Source: Ottelia alismoides (Eukaryota; Streptophyta; Magnoliopsida; Alismatales; Hydrocharitaceae). Taken from it: DNA of 64,000 bases. Shown piece by piece: positions 1-11,630 of this stretch. The translations under genes were made by a program, and so were the position numbers. The DNA lies in NCBI GenBank assembly GCA_037367405.1, contig JAZKJV010002611.1, forward strand, positions 1,116,001-1,180,000, given 5' to 3'. Within the stretch, counting starts at the first letter, position 1. Each line of letters opens with the position of its first letter. The notes beneath the pieces are model-generated. The model was not told where the DNA came from. It ran no database searches and worked only from the letters and a program-made list of their open reading frames with translations.

Positions 1-243
1 GAATCAAGCCGCCTCCACGTCGCTTGGGTGCTTCGGTTCTCCTAGGATCGCCTCCTTCGCTCCGCGGGCCCTCGCAAAAAAAAGAAAAGAGAATGTGTAA
101 GAAACACAATTTTCAAATATGAGAAAATGATGAAATGAATGCAATGGATATGAACAATGAAGTAATGTGGCAAAATGATAAACAGGTATTTACAACCAAG
201 AATAGCAGGTCAAAAGAGAAACTTAACTACCCTCGCCGTGCCT
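1..243 (-). mobile_element. Leader of a minus-strand LTR retrotransposon (body off-window)
   Basis: This stretch lies just inside the primer site at 244-260, so on the minus strand it is the start of the untranslated leader of an element whose coding region is left of the window. It has a C-rich part (1-75) ending in CCCTCGCA, a motif that recurs in the leader of the Athila element near 19310. No open frame of interest is present. Confidence 0.6.
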
Positions 244-260
244 CCCCGGCAACGGCGCCA
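244..260 (-). other. Primer binding site, tRNA-Asp type
   Basis: The plus strand reads CCCCGGCAACGGCGCCA, which I recognise as the 3' end of plant tRNA-Asp including CCA. The minus strand is therefore a perfect 17-base primer site for minus-strand DNA synthesis. Athila/Tat gypsy elements commonly use this primer. It sits 3 bases from the TG end of the LTR at 264, which fixes the element's orientation as minus. Confidence 0.85.
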
Positions 261-263
261 TTT

Positions 264-3200
264 TGTTGAGCGAGAAAATTCGAGGACGGAAATTAATTGA
301 TGGTAAAGGTCGTTGTGATCCCCAAAATCCCGCATCAAAAAAAATTATTTTTTTTTAAATTTTTTTGCTACTTATTAACCTGTATAGCGGACAGGGTCGA
401 ACTCAGGGAGGCTACAATTCCCGAGGGTTATTCAATTAATCAGAAACTAATTAAAAGAAAACAGGAATCTCAAAGGACAACTATCCTTGGTTTTTGTGAT
501 TTTTTTAAATCTTTTTATTTTTTTAATTTTTTCATTTCTATTTTTTTATATTTTCTGATATTCAAATTTTTAGTGATTTTGATTTTGCAAAAAATTTTTT
601 ATTTTCAAAAATAACACGATGCAATATTCACAAGATTAAAAACACGCACACCAACTCTTTTTGTAATTTTTCAATTAGTCAAAATGCTCAAAAAAATCCT
701 AAGAAAATATTTTTGGGTTTTAAAAGTTTTGAAATATTTATGAGAATTTTTGTGGAATTTTCAGATCTTTTTGTATTTTTTTTAAAAATCAAACAGTGAG
801 AAAATAAGAAAATGTGCACAACCTGGAGTAATTTGCAACTTAAAAATACTTTAAATGCCCAAAACTCCTGACAATTATTTTTAGAACAAACTAGAAATAA
901 ATATCTACAAACAGCAACTGAAATCACAATTTTTGGATTTTTGTAGAATTTTTTATGATTTTTAGAAGATTTTTGATATTTTTCATTTTTTTGGGTTTTG
1001 TAAATAATTAAAGGGTGAAAATTGGTCACAAATTAAAAGACAATGAAATCAAACTACCCTAGTTTTTTTTTGAAGTTTTTGGAACAATATTTGAATTTTT
1101 ATGAATTTTCGAATATCAAGAAGACGAAAAGACACTGTTTTTTATTTTTAAATAATACCAAACTAAGTCAAAATGCGATAAAAATATTATGCTAGGAAGG
1201 TAATCACATCAGGAACATGGAATAATTTTCTCAAAAATTTTGGATCACAAATAACCTTTATTTCAATGAAAAAGATCAAGCAAGTTATTATTCTGCAGTT
1301 CAGGGACCAAATTGTAAATACTGTAAGAGTTTTGGACTGAAATGTAAATAATCAATGTTTTGCATAAAATAAATAACAAAAGCAAAGAGAGAGGTGAAAA
1401 TGCAAATTACCCCTTGAGGCAGCGTGCACGACACGTGATAGAGCTGGCAGGGGCGTACTCGTAATTTTGAAATCCTCCGGGGGGCGTAGATGTAATTCGT
1501 CCCTTTTTTTAATTGAATCCAAACCCTAAAGGGGGTTTCGTTTCTTGCAAAGGGGGCCAACAAAGGGGCAAAGGGGGCACAGTTGCCGCCTTCAATCTCT
1601 TCTTCTTCACGCGATGGAGCGGCTTCGCGGCGGAGCGGTGATGCGGCGCGGAGGAGTGGCGCTCGCGCGGCGGATCGGCGGGGTCGCGAGGAGCGCGCTG
1701 CTCGAGGTTGGGGTGGAGAGGACCACGCGCGCGGAGGTACGGATCAATGGCGGCGCGCGCAACGCTTGATGGCGCGGAGGAGGCGAGGTCGGATGCTGGG
1801 TGCCTGTCGATCAGCGGGCCTGCTGGATGGTTCCAGGAGTTGCGGGCCGGCGTCGAGGTGGTGGCGAGTCGGGCCGCCGCGCGGTCGGCGGGGCTGCTGG
1901 AGGGGCGCCGCCCAGCGGCTGGAGTGGAGCGGGACTGCTGCGTGGTGGCGGCGGTCCGGCGGGTGGGAGGCCGATGGAGGGAGAGCGGGCGGCGGGGGTT
2001 GGTGACCCCGCGCCTGTGGCGATTTTTTTTGGTTTTTTATTTTTTTAATTTTATTTTGTTATATTATGTAAACAGTGAATGATAATAAAAAAACTTTTTT
2101 TTGTATTTTTTTAAATCTGAAAAACAGAAAATAAAAAGGATAGAGAATTTTTTTTAATTTTCTTTTATATTAGTGATCCTGTAAAACAAACGTTAGAGAA
2201 CAAATAGAAAAAAATTATTTATCTACAAATCGGAAAAAATGAATGAGGATCCGGCGGACATGAGGGGTTCGAATCCGACTCTCCGACCACCGTGCGTGGT
2301 CGGAGTTGATAGATCGTGTGAGATAGAAATTGAAGGCAAAGAGATCAAGAAGATGAGATGGAAATTCGAGTTGGTGGCGGATCAAAAATCGTGATGAATT
2401 TTTTTATGATCTAGAAGAACAAAATGACGATAAAAAATGCGATAAAGTAAAAAGCGATTAAACTAGATATAAATGCAAAGAAAAAAAATGCGGATCTCAC
2501 CTTAGGAGCGGAAAATAGACTGTGATCGCCTCGACAAGGCCGACTCGCTGTCACCGGACGGCTTGGAGGCTAGGCAACTTCCTCGACGAAATTTCTCTCG
2601 GAGATCGGGCTCCTCTCTCTAAAGATTGATCAGGTTGGAATGAGGGAGATGGAGCCATATAAATAGAAAAGAGAGACATTTGAATTTTTGAATTTTTGGA
2701 TAAGAAGATAAGAGAGATTTTTTTTTGGTGGAAGAGATAACACGAGAGATAGAATAGAAAGATAAAATTATTTACAAAATTATCTAATTTTTTTGAATTT
2801 TCGTCACTTTATTTATTTGAATTAAAAAATGTTATTTTTTTATTTTTTATGATGGTTAGTTAAAAATAGCAACTATATACATGTACTATATACATATATG
2901 ACATTATATACAAGGATAAATGGGGAAATTAGCCTCTTTTTTTGTTTTAAGAATTTTATTAATTTTTTTATTTTTGTTTTAAGTAATTAGTAAAAATATT
3001 TACAAACATATATACAAATACAATATACACAAAATACAAGGGAAAATTGCACAAACCACCCCAGAAAATCGACTTTTCAACCGTAGCTCCAAAAATTATA
3101 AAATCACAACCATTTTGAAGATAATTTAATTTAGAATTCAATGGAAGTGAAATTGGTTCAATTTAATATTATATGGAGCCGGAATTAATCTTTAAATTAG

Positions 3201-3702
3201 TGCTTAGTGGCTTTTTCCAAGTGTGGCTGCTTTTATTCTGTACATGAATTAATTGTGCAATCATTTTTATTATTTAGGATGCATTTTTATTTACAACTTT
3301 GGTTTTGAATGTTATTTGATTTGGGGTCAATTAAGGTACAAATAAATTAATGTCAGTTTTATACAGATATACACAAAATAAGTGAGAAACACATTTTTTT
3401 TGGATTTTCTGATTGAGGACCCTATCTCCCCCTACTTTATTCCTGGTCGATCAGGTCAAGTCTTGACCTTCTCTCGGAGTTCGAGTCAGCTTGTATACAG
3501 TCTTCCCTTCTTTTTTTTCTTTTCTTTATTTTTCCTTTCTTTCTTTATTTATTTATTTTAGGTTAAAATTAGTAAGAAATGTACAATATTTACACACAAA
3601 TGCAAGTTAGTAAAAATATGGAGTTACCGTTATATGCAGGTGTTTTATAAGGGATTTTAAGCTAAAATAAATGAATAAAGATGACGAATCGCAGATTCAT
3701 CA
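264..3702 (-). repeat. 5' LTR (about 3.4 kb) of a minus-strand Athila/Tat-like element
   Basis: The left end is TGTTGAGC next to the primer site; the right end is GATTCATCA. The layout follows the complete LTR at 19486-22437: a GTCGAACTCAGGGAGG motif near 390, AT-rich DNA, a GC-rich block (1560-2020), AT-rich DNA, a TATA-like site near 2660, then an AT-rich U3. In coding orientation it begins with the hairpin TGATGAATC-TGC-GATTCGTCA. The other LTR and the left target duplication are outside the window, so the right boundary rests on similarity to the complete element. Short frames in the GC-rich block show no known domain. Confidence 0.75.
2651..2666 (-). promoter_or_regulatory. Candidate LTR TATA box
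   Basis: The minus strand reads TCTATTTATATGG here, about 1,050 bases from the U3 start of the LTR. The complete Athila LTRs carry a similar TATA-like site about 940 bases from their U3 start (8545 and 21489). The shared position suggests the element promoter, but this is inference from position and motif only. Confidence 0.35.
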
Positions 3703-4000
3703 CATATATACTTTACTCACAACTCGTACTTTCACGTATTTTTTGTATATATAATGCCATAATTATGGAAGGGTTAAAAAAAATCTTTTTAAAGTACATG
3801 TATACTTGTATAATATATATATTGTATACAAGCTATAAATATATAATGTGTATACTTTTGTAAAATCCTTGTAAAATAATACTGTTGTAAAATCAGAGGT
3901 ATACTAGAACCAAAATTAAAAAAAACTGTTTAAAAAAGAAAGGATTCTTATTTACTATGCATATCATCCTTGCATTCGTAAAAAGACTTGTCTTGCACTT
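3703..4000 (+). mobile_element. 3' internal piece of an old plus-strand Athila/Tat-like element (part 1)
   Basis: Positions 3703-3800 match the reverse complement of about 11130-11225, which lies between pol and the 3' LTR in the complete Athila element. Shared runs include CATATATACTTTAC, CTCGTACTTTCACGTATTTTT and ATAATTATGG. This piece therefore has the opposite, plus orientation. It is cut at 4000 by the solo LTR and seems to resume at 22897, where a polypurine tract and LTR start follow at 24051-24086. Confidence 0.6.
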
Positions 4001-6562
4001 TGACGAGCCACAAATCCGACCTCTTAATAAGCCGTTTTAATGCATTGTAGTTAGCCGAATCTGATTCGTCAAAGAACCATTTAAATAGCATAATCGACTA
4101 AATCAAATGGTCCATTTATATTTTACTTGGGCAAGCACAAGGTCGAACTCAGGGACACGAGCCTCTTTTGTAACATTTAGACTCCGATTAATGTTATTAA
4201 GTGTTAGATTAAAGAATCATAGGTCAAAAACACAGATGAATACAAGACAACAATATGCATTAAGTGAACAAGAACAATGAACTTTTTTATTTGATTTTTA
4301 TTATGCACAGAGATGCAATTAAATGCAATGCAATTAAAACAAAATATGCCCTAATCATCGACAAACTTGATTCATTTAATCATAGGACAAATCAGGGTCA
4401 ATTAATGAAGCTATCTTCATTTATGTAAAAATCAAGCATGTGAAACATTACAAAAGACACTTAGCTAATAAAATAATACATCAAAACTCACAGTGTCAAA
4501 TCTGAAATACAAGCATGCCATCAAGAAGACAATGAAACTAGTTTCAAAATGCCACTAAAATCGACTCAATCGGAGCTAGGATGCTCAAGATATGAGTGAA
4601 GCCATGGGCATAAATGTAAGATAACATGAAAGATAAATAGCAACCAGGTCCTTGGGAGGGACTAAAGTGCAAATAAAATAAAGTACGTGACCTTCCCTGT
4701 AAATAAGCCACATGCGCAGGGGTATTTTTGCAATTATTAAAACCCATGAGGGTATAAGTGCAAAATAACCCAGACGTACTTGGCCTGCACGTGGTCTCTG
4801 GACCTGATTGCAAAAGTAGAAACTTCCGAGGACCTCCCTATAATTTGCCCAGACCACACGCGAGGATCACGTGGTCATAGTCTCGGATGTCTTTGAGGCT
4901 CGGGGGAGGCTCGGAACTACTTCGACGAGGCCCAGCTTCGGCGGTGGCTCGGTGATGACTCGGGTGGTCCGAGCCTACAGGCTTGGAGGCTGGCTTGGAT
5001 TGACACGTGGCCTTGTGTGCGCCATTGATCGAGCCAATCGAACGACTGCGGTAGAGTGGGGCGATGTCGACGTGGCTTTCTTTTGACCGTTGGATGACCA
5101 CCGGGAAGGGCGGCATCCAATGTTAGCTGTACCTCCTTCATCTCCTTTGTCAGGCGGCAAAGTTAGACCTCCGACGAAGGGCAGCGAGCTCCGCCACCTC
5201 CTCGCCGACTGTGCTATGCTCTCATGAAGTCGCTGGTGGGTGGTCGATGAAGCTCTGATCCCGGGCGAGACATGACAAAGAATGAAAGAGGCTTTCGATG
5301 ATGATTCGTCGAAGATGGGGCTACTGGAGATAGCTCCGGCGAGACCTTCGTTCATTGAAGACTCAAGCACCTGCGTGGTTAGAGCTATAGATGAAGCGTC
5401 GTGCGGGGGTGAATGTGTGATGGAGTGGAGGACATGCGAGCGGAGAAAGTGATCGGCCTTGATCAACTTCTCTGATGAATCGGAGAAGAAGGAAGTTGGA
5501 ATGGTCTGTGGTCATGGAGGAAGGGGAGGGGAGTCTAAGGGTGACGCGTGAATGGTGGAGGAGAGGCGGAGCTGTAGGGGTGATCAATGAACGGAGATGG
5601 TGAAAGGGGAGTCCTAATTAATTACAAGAAATTAAGATAAAACACAACGAGAGATAGGGGAAGCTTACTTGAGGTTTGGACGGTGCGGAGCTTGGGCTCG
5701 AGCGTCGGGGAGACGCTCTGGTCATCGCTGAACCACCGCAGCTAGTGGTGGCAGCTTGGCGGGGCGGAGCCACCGCAGTCCCGACCTACCATGGCTAGGG
5801 GTCAACACTGGGGGCGAGCGCCGTCTTTGCTCCTCGATCGGCCCTCCCCCTATCACGGGGAGGAGGAGAGGAGCTGGAAGGAGCTCCGCGTAAAGGTGGG
5901 CTGGGCAGAATGAAGGTGGTGAGGGGCTATTTGAAGGTTGAAAAGTGGAGGTCCAATAAGGGGTGTCGTGGTTTGCGTGGGAGATACTGAGAGAAGGCGA
6001 GGGGTTAGTGGGGCGAGTTGGCAACCGCGAGAACGAGGGATGATAGGCCTTCATAGTGGGGTACTCGAAGAGTTGTGAGGTTGGCGAAAGATTTGGTGAA
6101 AATAGGAAGGGGGAAGATGGTGCACGACATGGGTGAACATGGGAGAGAGAAAGGCTGAAGGTGGAAGATGAAGTCTCGACCGCTGGATCTTGTGATCCAA
6201 TGGTTGAGAGGTGGGCGCTCACAAGTGGCTCATTAGATCGAGGGTAAGCACGATAGAGGGTTAAGATATCGCCACGTGTCACTAAGATATGCGTGAGGCA
6301 ATGAACAATCTAGATGAAGTTTGGAGCTTGATCGAAAGGTTGTGGCTGAGACATGTGTCGCGAGAAGGCGTAGGCGGGGGTGGATGGTCTAGATGTGTTC
6401 GCCCTTTTAATTGGATGGAGGAGAGCAAATGCGGGGGTGAACGATTGGGATTAAGGTTCTTAAGAATGATCGGGTGGCGGTGGAGAAGCCACATGGCGAG
6501 CTAGGGAAGAGGCGCAGGCGGACGACCTTGATGCGATGCAGGCTTTGATTGAATGGTGTAGA
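4001..6562 (-). repeat. Probable solo LTR, left portion
   Basis: It begins TGACGAGCC, close to the TGACGAGTC start of the Athila LTR, and has the GTCGAACTCAGGGA motif near 4142 followed by AT-rich and then GC-rich DNA in the usual LTR order. No primer site lies to its left and no polypurine tract belongs to it, so a solo LTR is the simplest reading. It is interrupted at 6562 by the complete Athila element and resumes at 22443-22896. Total length without the insert is about 3.0 kb. Flanks are CACTT (3996-4000) and AACTT (22897-22901), a target duplication with one mismatch. The frames on both strands between 4838 and 6504 look like chance frames in GC-rich DNA. Confidence 0.6.
6558..6562. repeat. 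Target site duplication, left copy (GTAGA)
   Basis: GTAGA immediately precedes the TG of the left LTR and is repeated exactly at 22438-22442 after the CA of the right LTR. A five-base duplication is the usual length for Ty3/gypsy integrases. Confidence 0.9.
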
Positions 6563-9494
6563 TGACGAGTCGCTAAATACGGTAATTAATTCGATTTCGT
6601 TGTAATACGTGTACTTAGCGATTCGGTCAGAACCGAGAGAAGATCTCCGTGAAGAGTGTCTCAGCTTTAATTTATATCCCGGGAAAGTCCGGTGTCGAAC
6701 TCAGGGAGGCAAAGGAACAACTTAGGTTTTAATTCAAAAACTTAGGTCTAGATTTCAGTGCGGTATTTTTTAGATTTTTTATGCAAATAGAATGCAAATG
6801 CAAGTGAATCAAGACACTAAGAAAGCATACAACTTAGCCAAATTAAGTTTAATGCCAAATCAGTTCAATTTAGCTAAATTATATTTTTCCTAGAATCCTA
6901 ATCCAATGATGAACACCAAACACATTTTTTTGTATTTTTTGGGGTTAACATGCAATAATGAAAAATGCACACTTTTTATGGGTTTTTTCGCAATTTATCA
7001 CACAAACAGTAAGCAAAAATCATGAAAAATTTACTGGAACATAACCATGATGCAAGGAAGGTACAATAATATTTTTGATTTTTTTGACAAGTTATGAATT
7101 TTTTATGGATTTTTTAGTGAAAACAGAGTGGCAATGAGTAATTAATTCCTATTAAATCCACGTTATCAAATTAGTCCAAGAGCAAATTATCTCAAAAAGA
7201 TATTTAGATAAGCAATCCAGAAGAGTTGAAATTTTGCAAAAATGATTTATGTGGATTTAATTAAAAATCAAATACTAGAAACACTCTACAATTTATTTTG
7301 GGCACAAAACATATCCATTTTAAATGAAATTTGGATAGTACGTTTATCACATTTCAAGGCATCATATATAATTTTTTTGAAATTTTTAGAGCAACCGTAT
7401 GTGAGATATAATTTTAAGAGCACAGAATGGGTAAAATATGCAATATTTCAGTTAACCATTTTTAATTAATTACCCAACTACCACAAAAATACAAAGAAAT
7501 ATCCACAAAGTAGAGAATTAGTTGCTCAACATAAAGGTGTTTTTCTTTGAATCAAATGAAGCAAGTTGGATGTCCAAATTAATAAGGAAACACAGGGGTG
7601 TTTGTGCAAAATGGAAATTGAAAATTGACAATAGAAACATGAACAGGGACTGAAATGTAATTACAAAAACTTAACAAAAATATATACAATTTTTACATAA
7701 AGAAATAAAAAAATACCCTTTCTTCTTCCTCCTTCGTTATCGCACAGGGGGAGAACCCAAAACAGGAGGGCGCCGGCGGCGGTGTGCGCGGCCACGCACG
7801 GAGGAGGCGGCGCCGGCGGCGCGGCCGCGAGGGACGGCGGGGCACGGCTGAGCCGGGCGGAGGTGGTTGCTGGGCGGAGGCGCGGTGGGCACCGCTGCTT
7901 GCTTGGAGATGGGCTGCGGCGCGACAGCTGCTGGTGAAGGGGGCGTCCAGTGCGCGGTTGCGCGCCGGCGAGGGGGCGGAGTGAAGGCTTGGGGCGGCGG
8001 CCGGCGCCGCCTACCCGTGGAAGGAGGGGGGGCGGCGGGCTGCTGCTCCTCCGTTACTTTTTTATTTTTTTTAATTTTTTTTGAACTTTTTACTGCTGTA
8101 ATAAAAAGGTTTTTTTGTTTTAATTTTAATTTTTTTTATATTTTTTTTTAATTTTGTTAAAACAGGGAATGAACATGATGGGGAAAAAATTGATAATGGT
8201 AATAAGATGGAGTAGAAACAAATGGGAGATGGTGGTGATATGATGTGTTAAAAAAATTGCAAAAAATGACAATATGATAAAATGAAGGGAAAATTTACCT
8301 ACGATGATATGATCGCCTATGGAGTGCTCTCGTGAGCACGGTCTTCGCTCAAATCGCCGACGTGCGATGAGCTCGAGCAGCGCGCGGTTGCGGCTGTGAT
8401 GTTGGCCAAAAAACCAACGGATCACACCGGAGAAAGGGCCGTCGTCGCTCGACCGCGGTTGCGTCGCTATCACCGATTCAACTCAGGGAACTAGGCTCTC
8501 CTCACATAAAGATGGATCAAAGGCAAAAATGAGGAGAATGACATGTATATAAAGATGATGGAATGAGAGGTTATTAAAGTGGTGGAGTTGAATGGGAAGT
8601 TGTATTATTAATGGAGTTGAATGGGAAGTTGGGAAAAAGTGGTGGAATAATGGAGTTGAATTGGTGGTTATTGTAGAGAATGGAATTTAAATAATAAATG
8701 AATAGATAAATAGAGTTGGCTACTTTAAATACAATAAAATAAAGAGAGAAGACAAATAGTGGAGAATTTACAAAAGAAGACAAAACACCATGTACAATTT
8801 TTGTTTACTTTTCTAATTTGTATTTTTTTGTCTTTTTAGTAAGAGATATTTACAACAGAAAAATACTATAAAATAATATAATTTAAATACAACACAGTCA
8901 TGATATTTTTGTATTTTTAGCAATTATGAAAGATACAATAAAAATTAATGAAAGAATGAATATATACAAGGTATACAATGTACATCTAGGTCCCAAAACC
9001 CAACTTTTGCAAATGAGCTCCGATTTTAATGAAACCACTTCCGTTGGATAGATAATTTTCTAACTTGAACTTTAAAAGTGAGTTTGGTGAATTTGGAGTT
9101 CATACGGAGCGGGAATTTAGCTTGGAAGTTGGTCTTTACGGCTTTTTACCATTGGGATCTAGGAGTATTTATTTGAGGTAAAATTTGTTTTGTATTTTTG
9201 TATTTTTATATACATTGATATGAACATGTTGGAGAAAGAATTAGCCAAAAAGGAGTTGATATGAAATTATTAAAAATACATAAAGTTTTGGGCTATTTAC
9301 ATGTATAAAACTCCTTTGATTTTGCGGCTTTTTATGTGTAATTTATTTTGTACAATCTAATATACAATAATTAGTGAGTTTTATTTACAAGAGTCATTTT
9401 GTTAATTTATTGATTTTATGGACATTTTTCTGGGATTTTACTCGGGGATTTTGCTAAGATCAAGATATTGAGATGATGAATCGTGGATTCATCA
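6563..9494 (-). repeat. 3' LTR of the Athila element (2,932 bp)
   Basis: It runs from TGACGAGTCGC to GATTCATCA and aligns along its whole length with 19486-22437. The GC-rich block (7770-8050) encodes arginine- and glycine-rich frames with no known domain. In coding orientation the LTR starts with the hairpin TGATGAATC-CAC-GATTCATCA. It lacks about 24 bases of a GC-rich repeat present near 20885-20915 in the partner LTR. Confidence 0.92.
8543..8555 (-). promoter_or_regulatory. Candidate LTR TATA box
   Basis: The minus strand reads CTTTATATACATG about 940 bases from the U3 start. The same site is in the other LTR at 21487-21499. Transcription from the right-hand LTR copy would drive the element. 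Confidence 0.4.
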
Positions 9495-9510
9495 CCCCCC
9501 TATACTTAAA
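9495..9510 (-). other. Polypurine tract of the Athila element
   Basis: On the minus strand TTTAAGTATAGGGGGG abuts the TGATGAATC start of the 3' LTR. This is the expected place and composition for the plus-strand DNA primer. It is preceded on the minus strand by a small hairpin (TTTGCTTGAGGACTAGCAAA), an arrangement that recurs three more times at 11237-11500. Confidence 0.85.
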
Positions 9511-9540
9511 CTTTGCTAGTCCTCAAGCAAATAAAGAATG

Positions 9541-10750
9541 AATAAGTTGGGTTAACCCCTGACTGTGCATGTGAAAACAAGATTTGATCCGTTCAAGAAC
9601 TCTCGATTTTAGAGATCCTAAAATTCTAAGCTGAACCAAGCTCTAGTCAAAAGGTATCCAATTTCCCTAATCATCAGACTCTCTTTATATACATATATAG
9701 TAGGGATATGACTTTAAGTGTTGACCACAGTTACAAGAGTAGAGTCACAACGTCACCCAAGGTTCCAGTCTAAGAGACTATCCTAAGGACCCGATCCTCA
9801 ACACTAGGGAATAAACCATTTCTTGCATCCAATCCACCGTCTCTTTAGTTCTCAGACTTAAAAGTGTAGATGGAAGGCCAGTTGATGGAGGGCATAGGAT
9901 TGTGTCATTTCTTCTCTCCCTCTCATTGGAACAAGGATCCTCTCAAGTGCCTTATTACTCAACGCATTTTTTTGGTGTTGATCAGTGCGTCCGTCAAGAG
10001 AAGTTGGAGCCGTCTGCACTTGTTTTCCTGGGAGTACACCGGGGTGTGTCTTTTTTGAGTATCTATTATACCTTCTACACCCAGACTTGTAGCATTTACG
10101 ATGCAGAGCCCTTTTTTGGTGCAAGCCCGACTCCTGGTCCTAATAGCGGTGGTCCAAGTGGACACTTTTGAAATGGTTGGGAGCGCTCGCCTTTGGTGGA
10201 AGCTCTTTGATATTTGACTTTGTATGGAATGAGAGCTTTTCTTTGACATTTCATTGATTTGTAGTATTTTTGGCTAGCTCCACTGCTTTTACCAAGAGTT
10301 GGCGCACACTGATCAACATTTTTTATTTTATCACACCCTGGCACATAGGTAAATGTCAAGAGATAGTACAAGAACCATGTTCTCATACTGGCTAAAGATG
10401 CTGACACTCAGGTTTCATGAAGCCTTCATTGATTTTATCCCATCCTCGAGCATCATTAAATCAAGTCCAAACTCAAATCCCTCATCCCAGATCCTCAAGT
10501 GAAATTTCAACTCATCTCATCATAACTGCAGTCGTGTATGTGAGGTGCTGATCATATTCTTAAGGTAGAGACTAAGCATGCAATATAGCACACAAATCTT
10601 TCAAACTAGGGAAATGTGAATAATTAAGTCAAAGACCCTAACGACTAAGGCTGGTTAACTCAAAATCTCAAGAGCCCATAAACCAAGTGTTCTTGAACAT
10701 CACTAGTCTTGTGTGAAAGTGAATGTGTCAGGGGTTAAACCAACTTATTA
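9541..10750 (-). repeat. Athila 3' untranslated region bounded by a degenerate inverted repeat
   Basis: The first 23 bases (9541-9563) are the reverse complement of 10727-10749 with one mismatch, and weaker inverted similarity continues for about 60 bases (to about 9605, and from about 10690), sharing GTTCAAGAAC. Between the arms, short minus-strand frames at 9858-10407 are not convincing: they overlap, have no membrane segment and match no envelope-like pattern I know. I treat this as non-coding 3' UTR. Confidence 0.6.
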
Positions 10751-11150
10751 GTTAGTTTTTTTTTAGTTTTTTTATGATTTTTTTAAGTTTTACAAAAAGT
10801 TTTTTTTCAAAAAGTTTTTTTTTGACAAACAAAGGTAAAGAAGTTTTTTTTGTTAGAAAAGTTTTGCTCTCTTTTTTTTTCAAGAGTTTTTTTTGAAAGA
10901 TAGGTAGATAAGAAAGGACTTTTTTTTAAAGAGGATTTTTTTTGAAAAGTTTTTTTTGAAAAGGTTTTTTTATCTTTTTTTTGAAAAATATAGATAAATA
11001 AGAAAGGACACATTTTTTTGAAAAGATTTTTTTAGAGCAAATAAGAAAAGAGAACAAAAAAAACATTTTTTTAAAAGATTTTTTTAGAGCAAATAAGAAA
11101 AGAGAACAAAAAAAAACATTTTTTTTGCAAAGTTTTTTTAAGAGATTTTT
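10744..11150. repeat. Low-complexity T/A runs with a short tandem duplication
   Basis: Runs of 6-9 T alternate with short spacers. A unit of about 50 bases containing AGAGCAAATAAGAAAAGAGAAC occurs twice (about 11024-11075 and 11077-11127). It looks like slippage-prone DNA in the element's 3' UTR. The apparent frame at 10807-11013 is lysine-rich low complexity. Confidence 0.7.
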
Positions 11151-11236
11151 TTACCCACCCCATAATTATTGTATATTATATACAAAAATACGTGAAAGTA
11201 CGAGCTATGGGTAAAGTATATATGTAATATATACAC

Positions 11237-11500
11237 GCCCCCTATACTTAGCATGTGCTATGTCCTCATGGCACAAGAAGCGAGAAAAAGATATAGCTCG
11301 TGCTAAGCGTAGGATGGCTAAAATAATAAATAGTATAGAAGTCGATCCGCCCCCCTATACTTAGGCTCTGGACAACCTAAGTGTAGAAGAAGAGCAAAAA
11401 TGGGGCGGACGAGGTCAAGAGAAGAAATGGATGAGTATGTACACACGGCGGGCATCGGCTCCCCCTATACTTAGGCTCTTGGTAAGCTTAAGTATAGGAC
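11237..11500 (-). repeat. Three hairpin plus polypurine modules downstream of pol
   Basis: TAAGTATAGGGGG, the core of the element's own polypurine tract, occurs on the minus strand at 11237-11250, 11350-11363 and 11461-11473. Each copy is preceded on the minus strand by a palindrome. The clearest is at 11463-11500, where CCTATACTTA pairs with TAAGTATAGG; 11352-11384 pairs CTATACTTAGG with CCTAAGTGTAG; 11249-11277 pairs GTGC with GCAC around a GAGGAC core. They look like duplicated polypurine-tract regions. Confidence 0.7.
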
Positions 11501-11630
11501 AAGAGTAAGTGCAAGAACCGATGTGATCTGGAGAATATACAAAGAACGACGAATGTACAAGAGGAATGAATCTTCTAAGATGTTGAATCTTGATGCTGCA
11601 TCTTCATGATGAGTAATATGATGTATCTGC

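Noticed and set aside
1545..2082. Overlapping Arg/Gly-rich frames in the GC-rich block of the left LTR
   Set aside because: They arise from GC-rich composition in several frames at once, have no domain, and are not conserved in frame in the other LTRs.
4838..6504. Run of frames on both strands in GC-richer DNA (up to 186 codons)
   Set aside because: They lie inside the solo LTR, overlap on both strands, and show low-complexity Ser/Pro/Arg text with no known motif.
7784..8151. Open frames in the GC-rich block of the Athila LTR, repeated at 20709-21095
   Set aside because: The duplicate copy changes reading frame and length through indels, which coding sequence would not tolerate.
9858..10407. 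Possible envelope-like gene between Athila pol and the 3' LTR
   Set aside because: The frames are short and overlapping, with no signal peptide, membrane segment or coiled coil.
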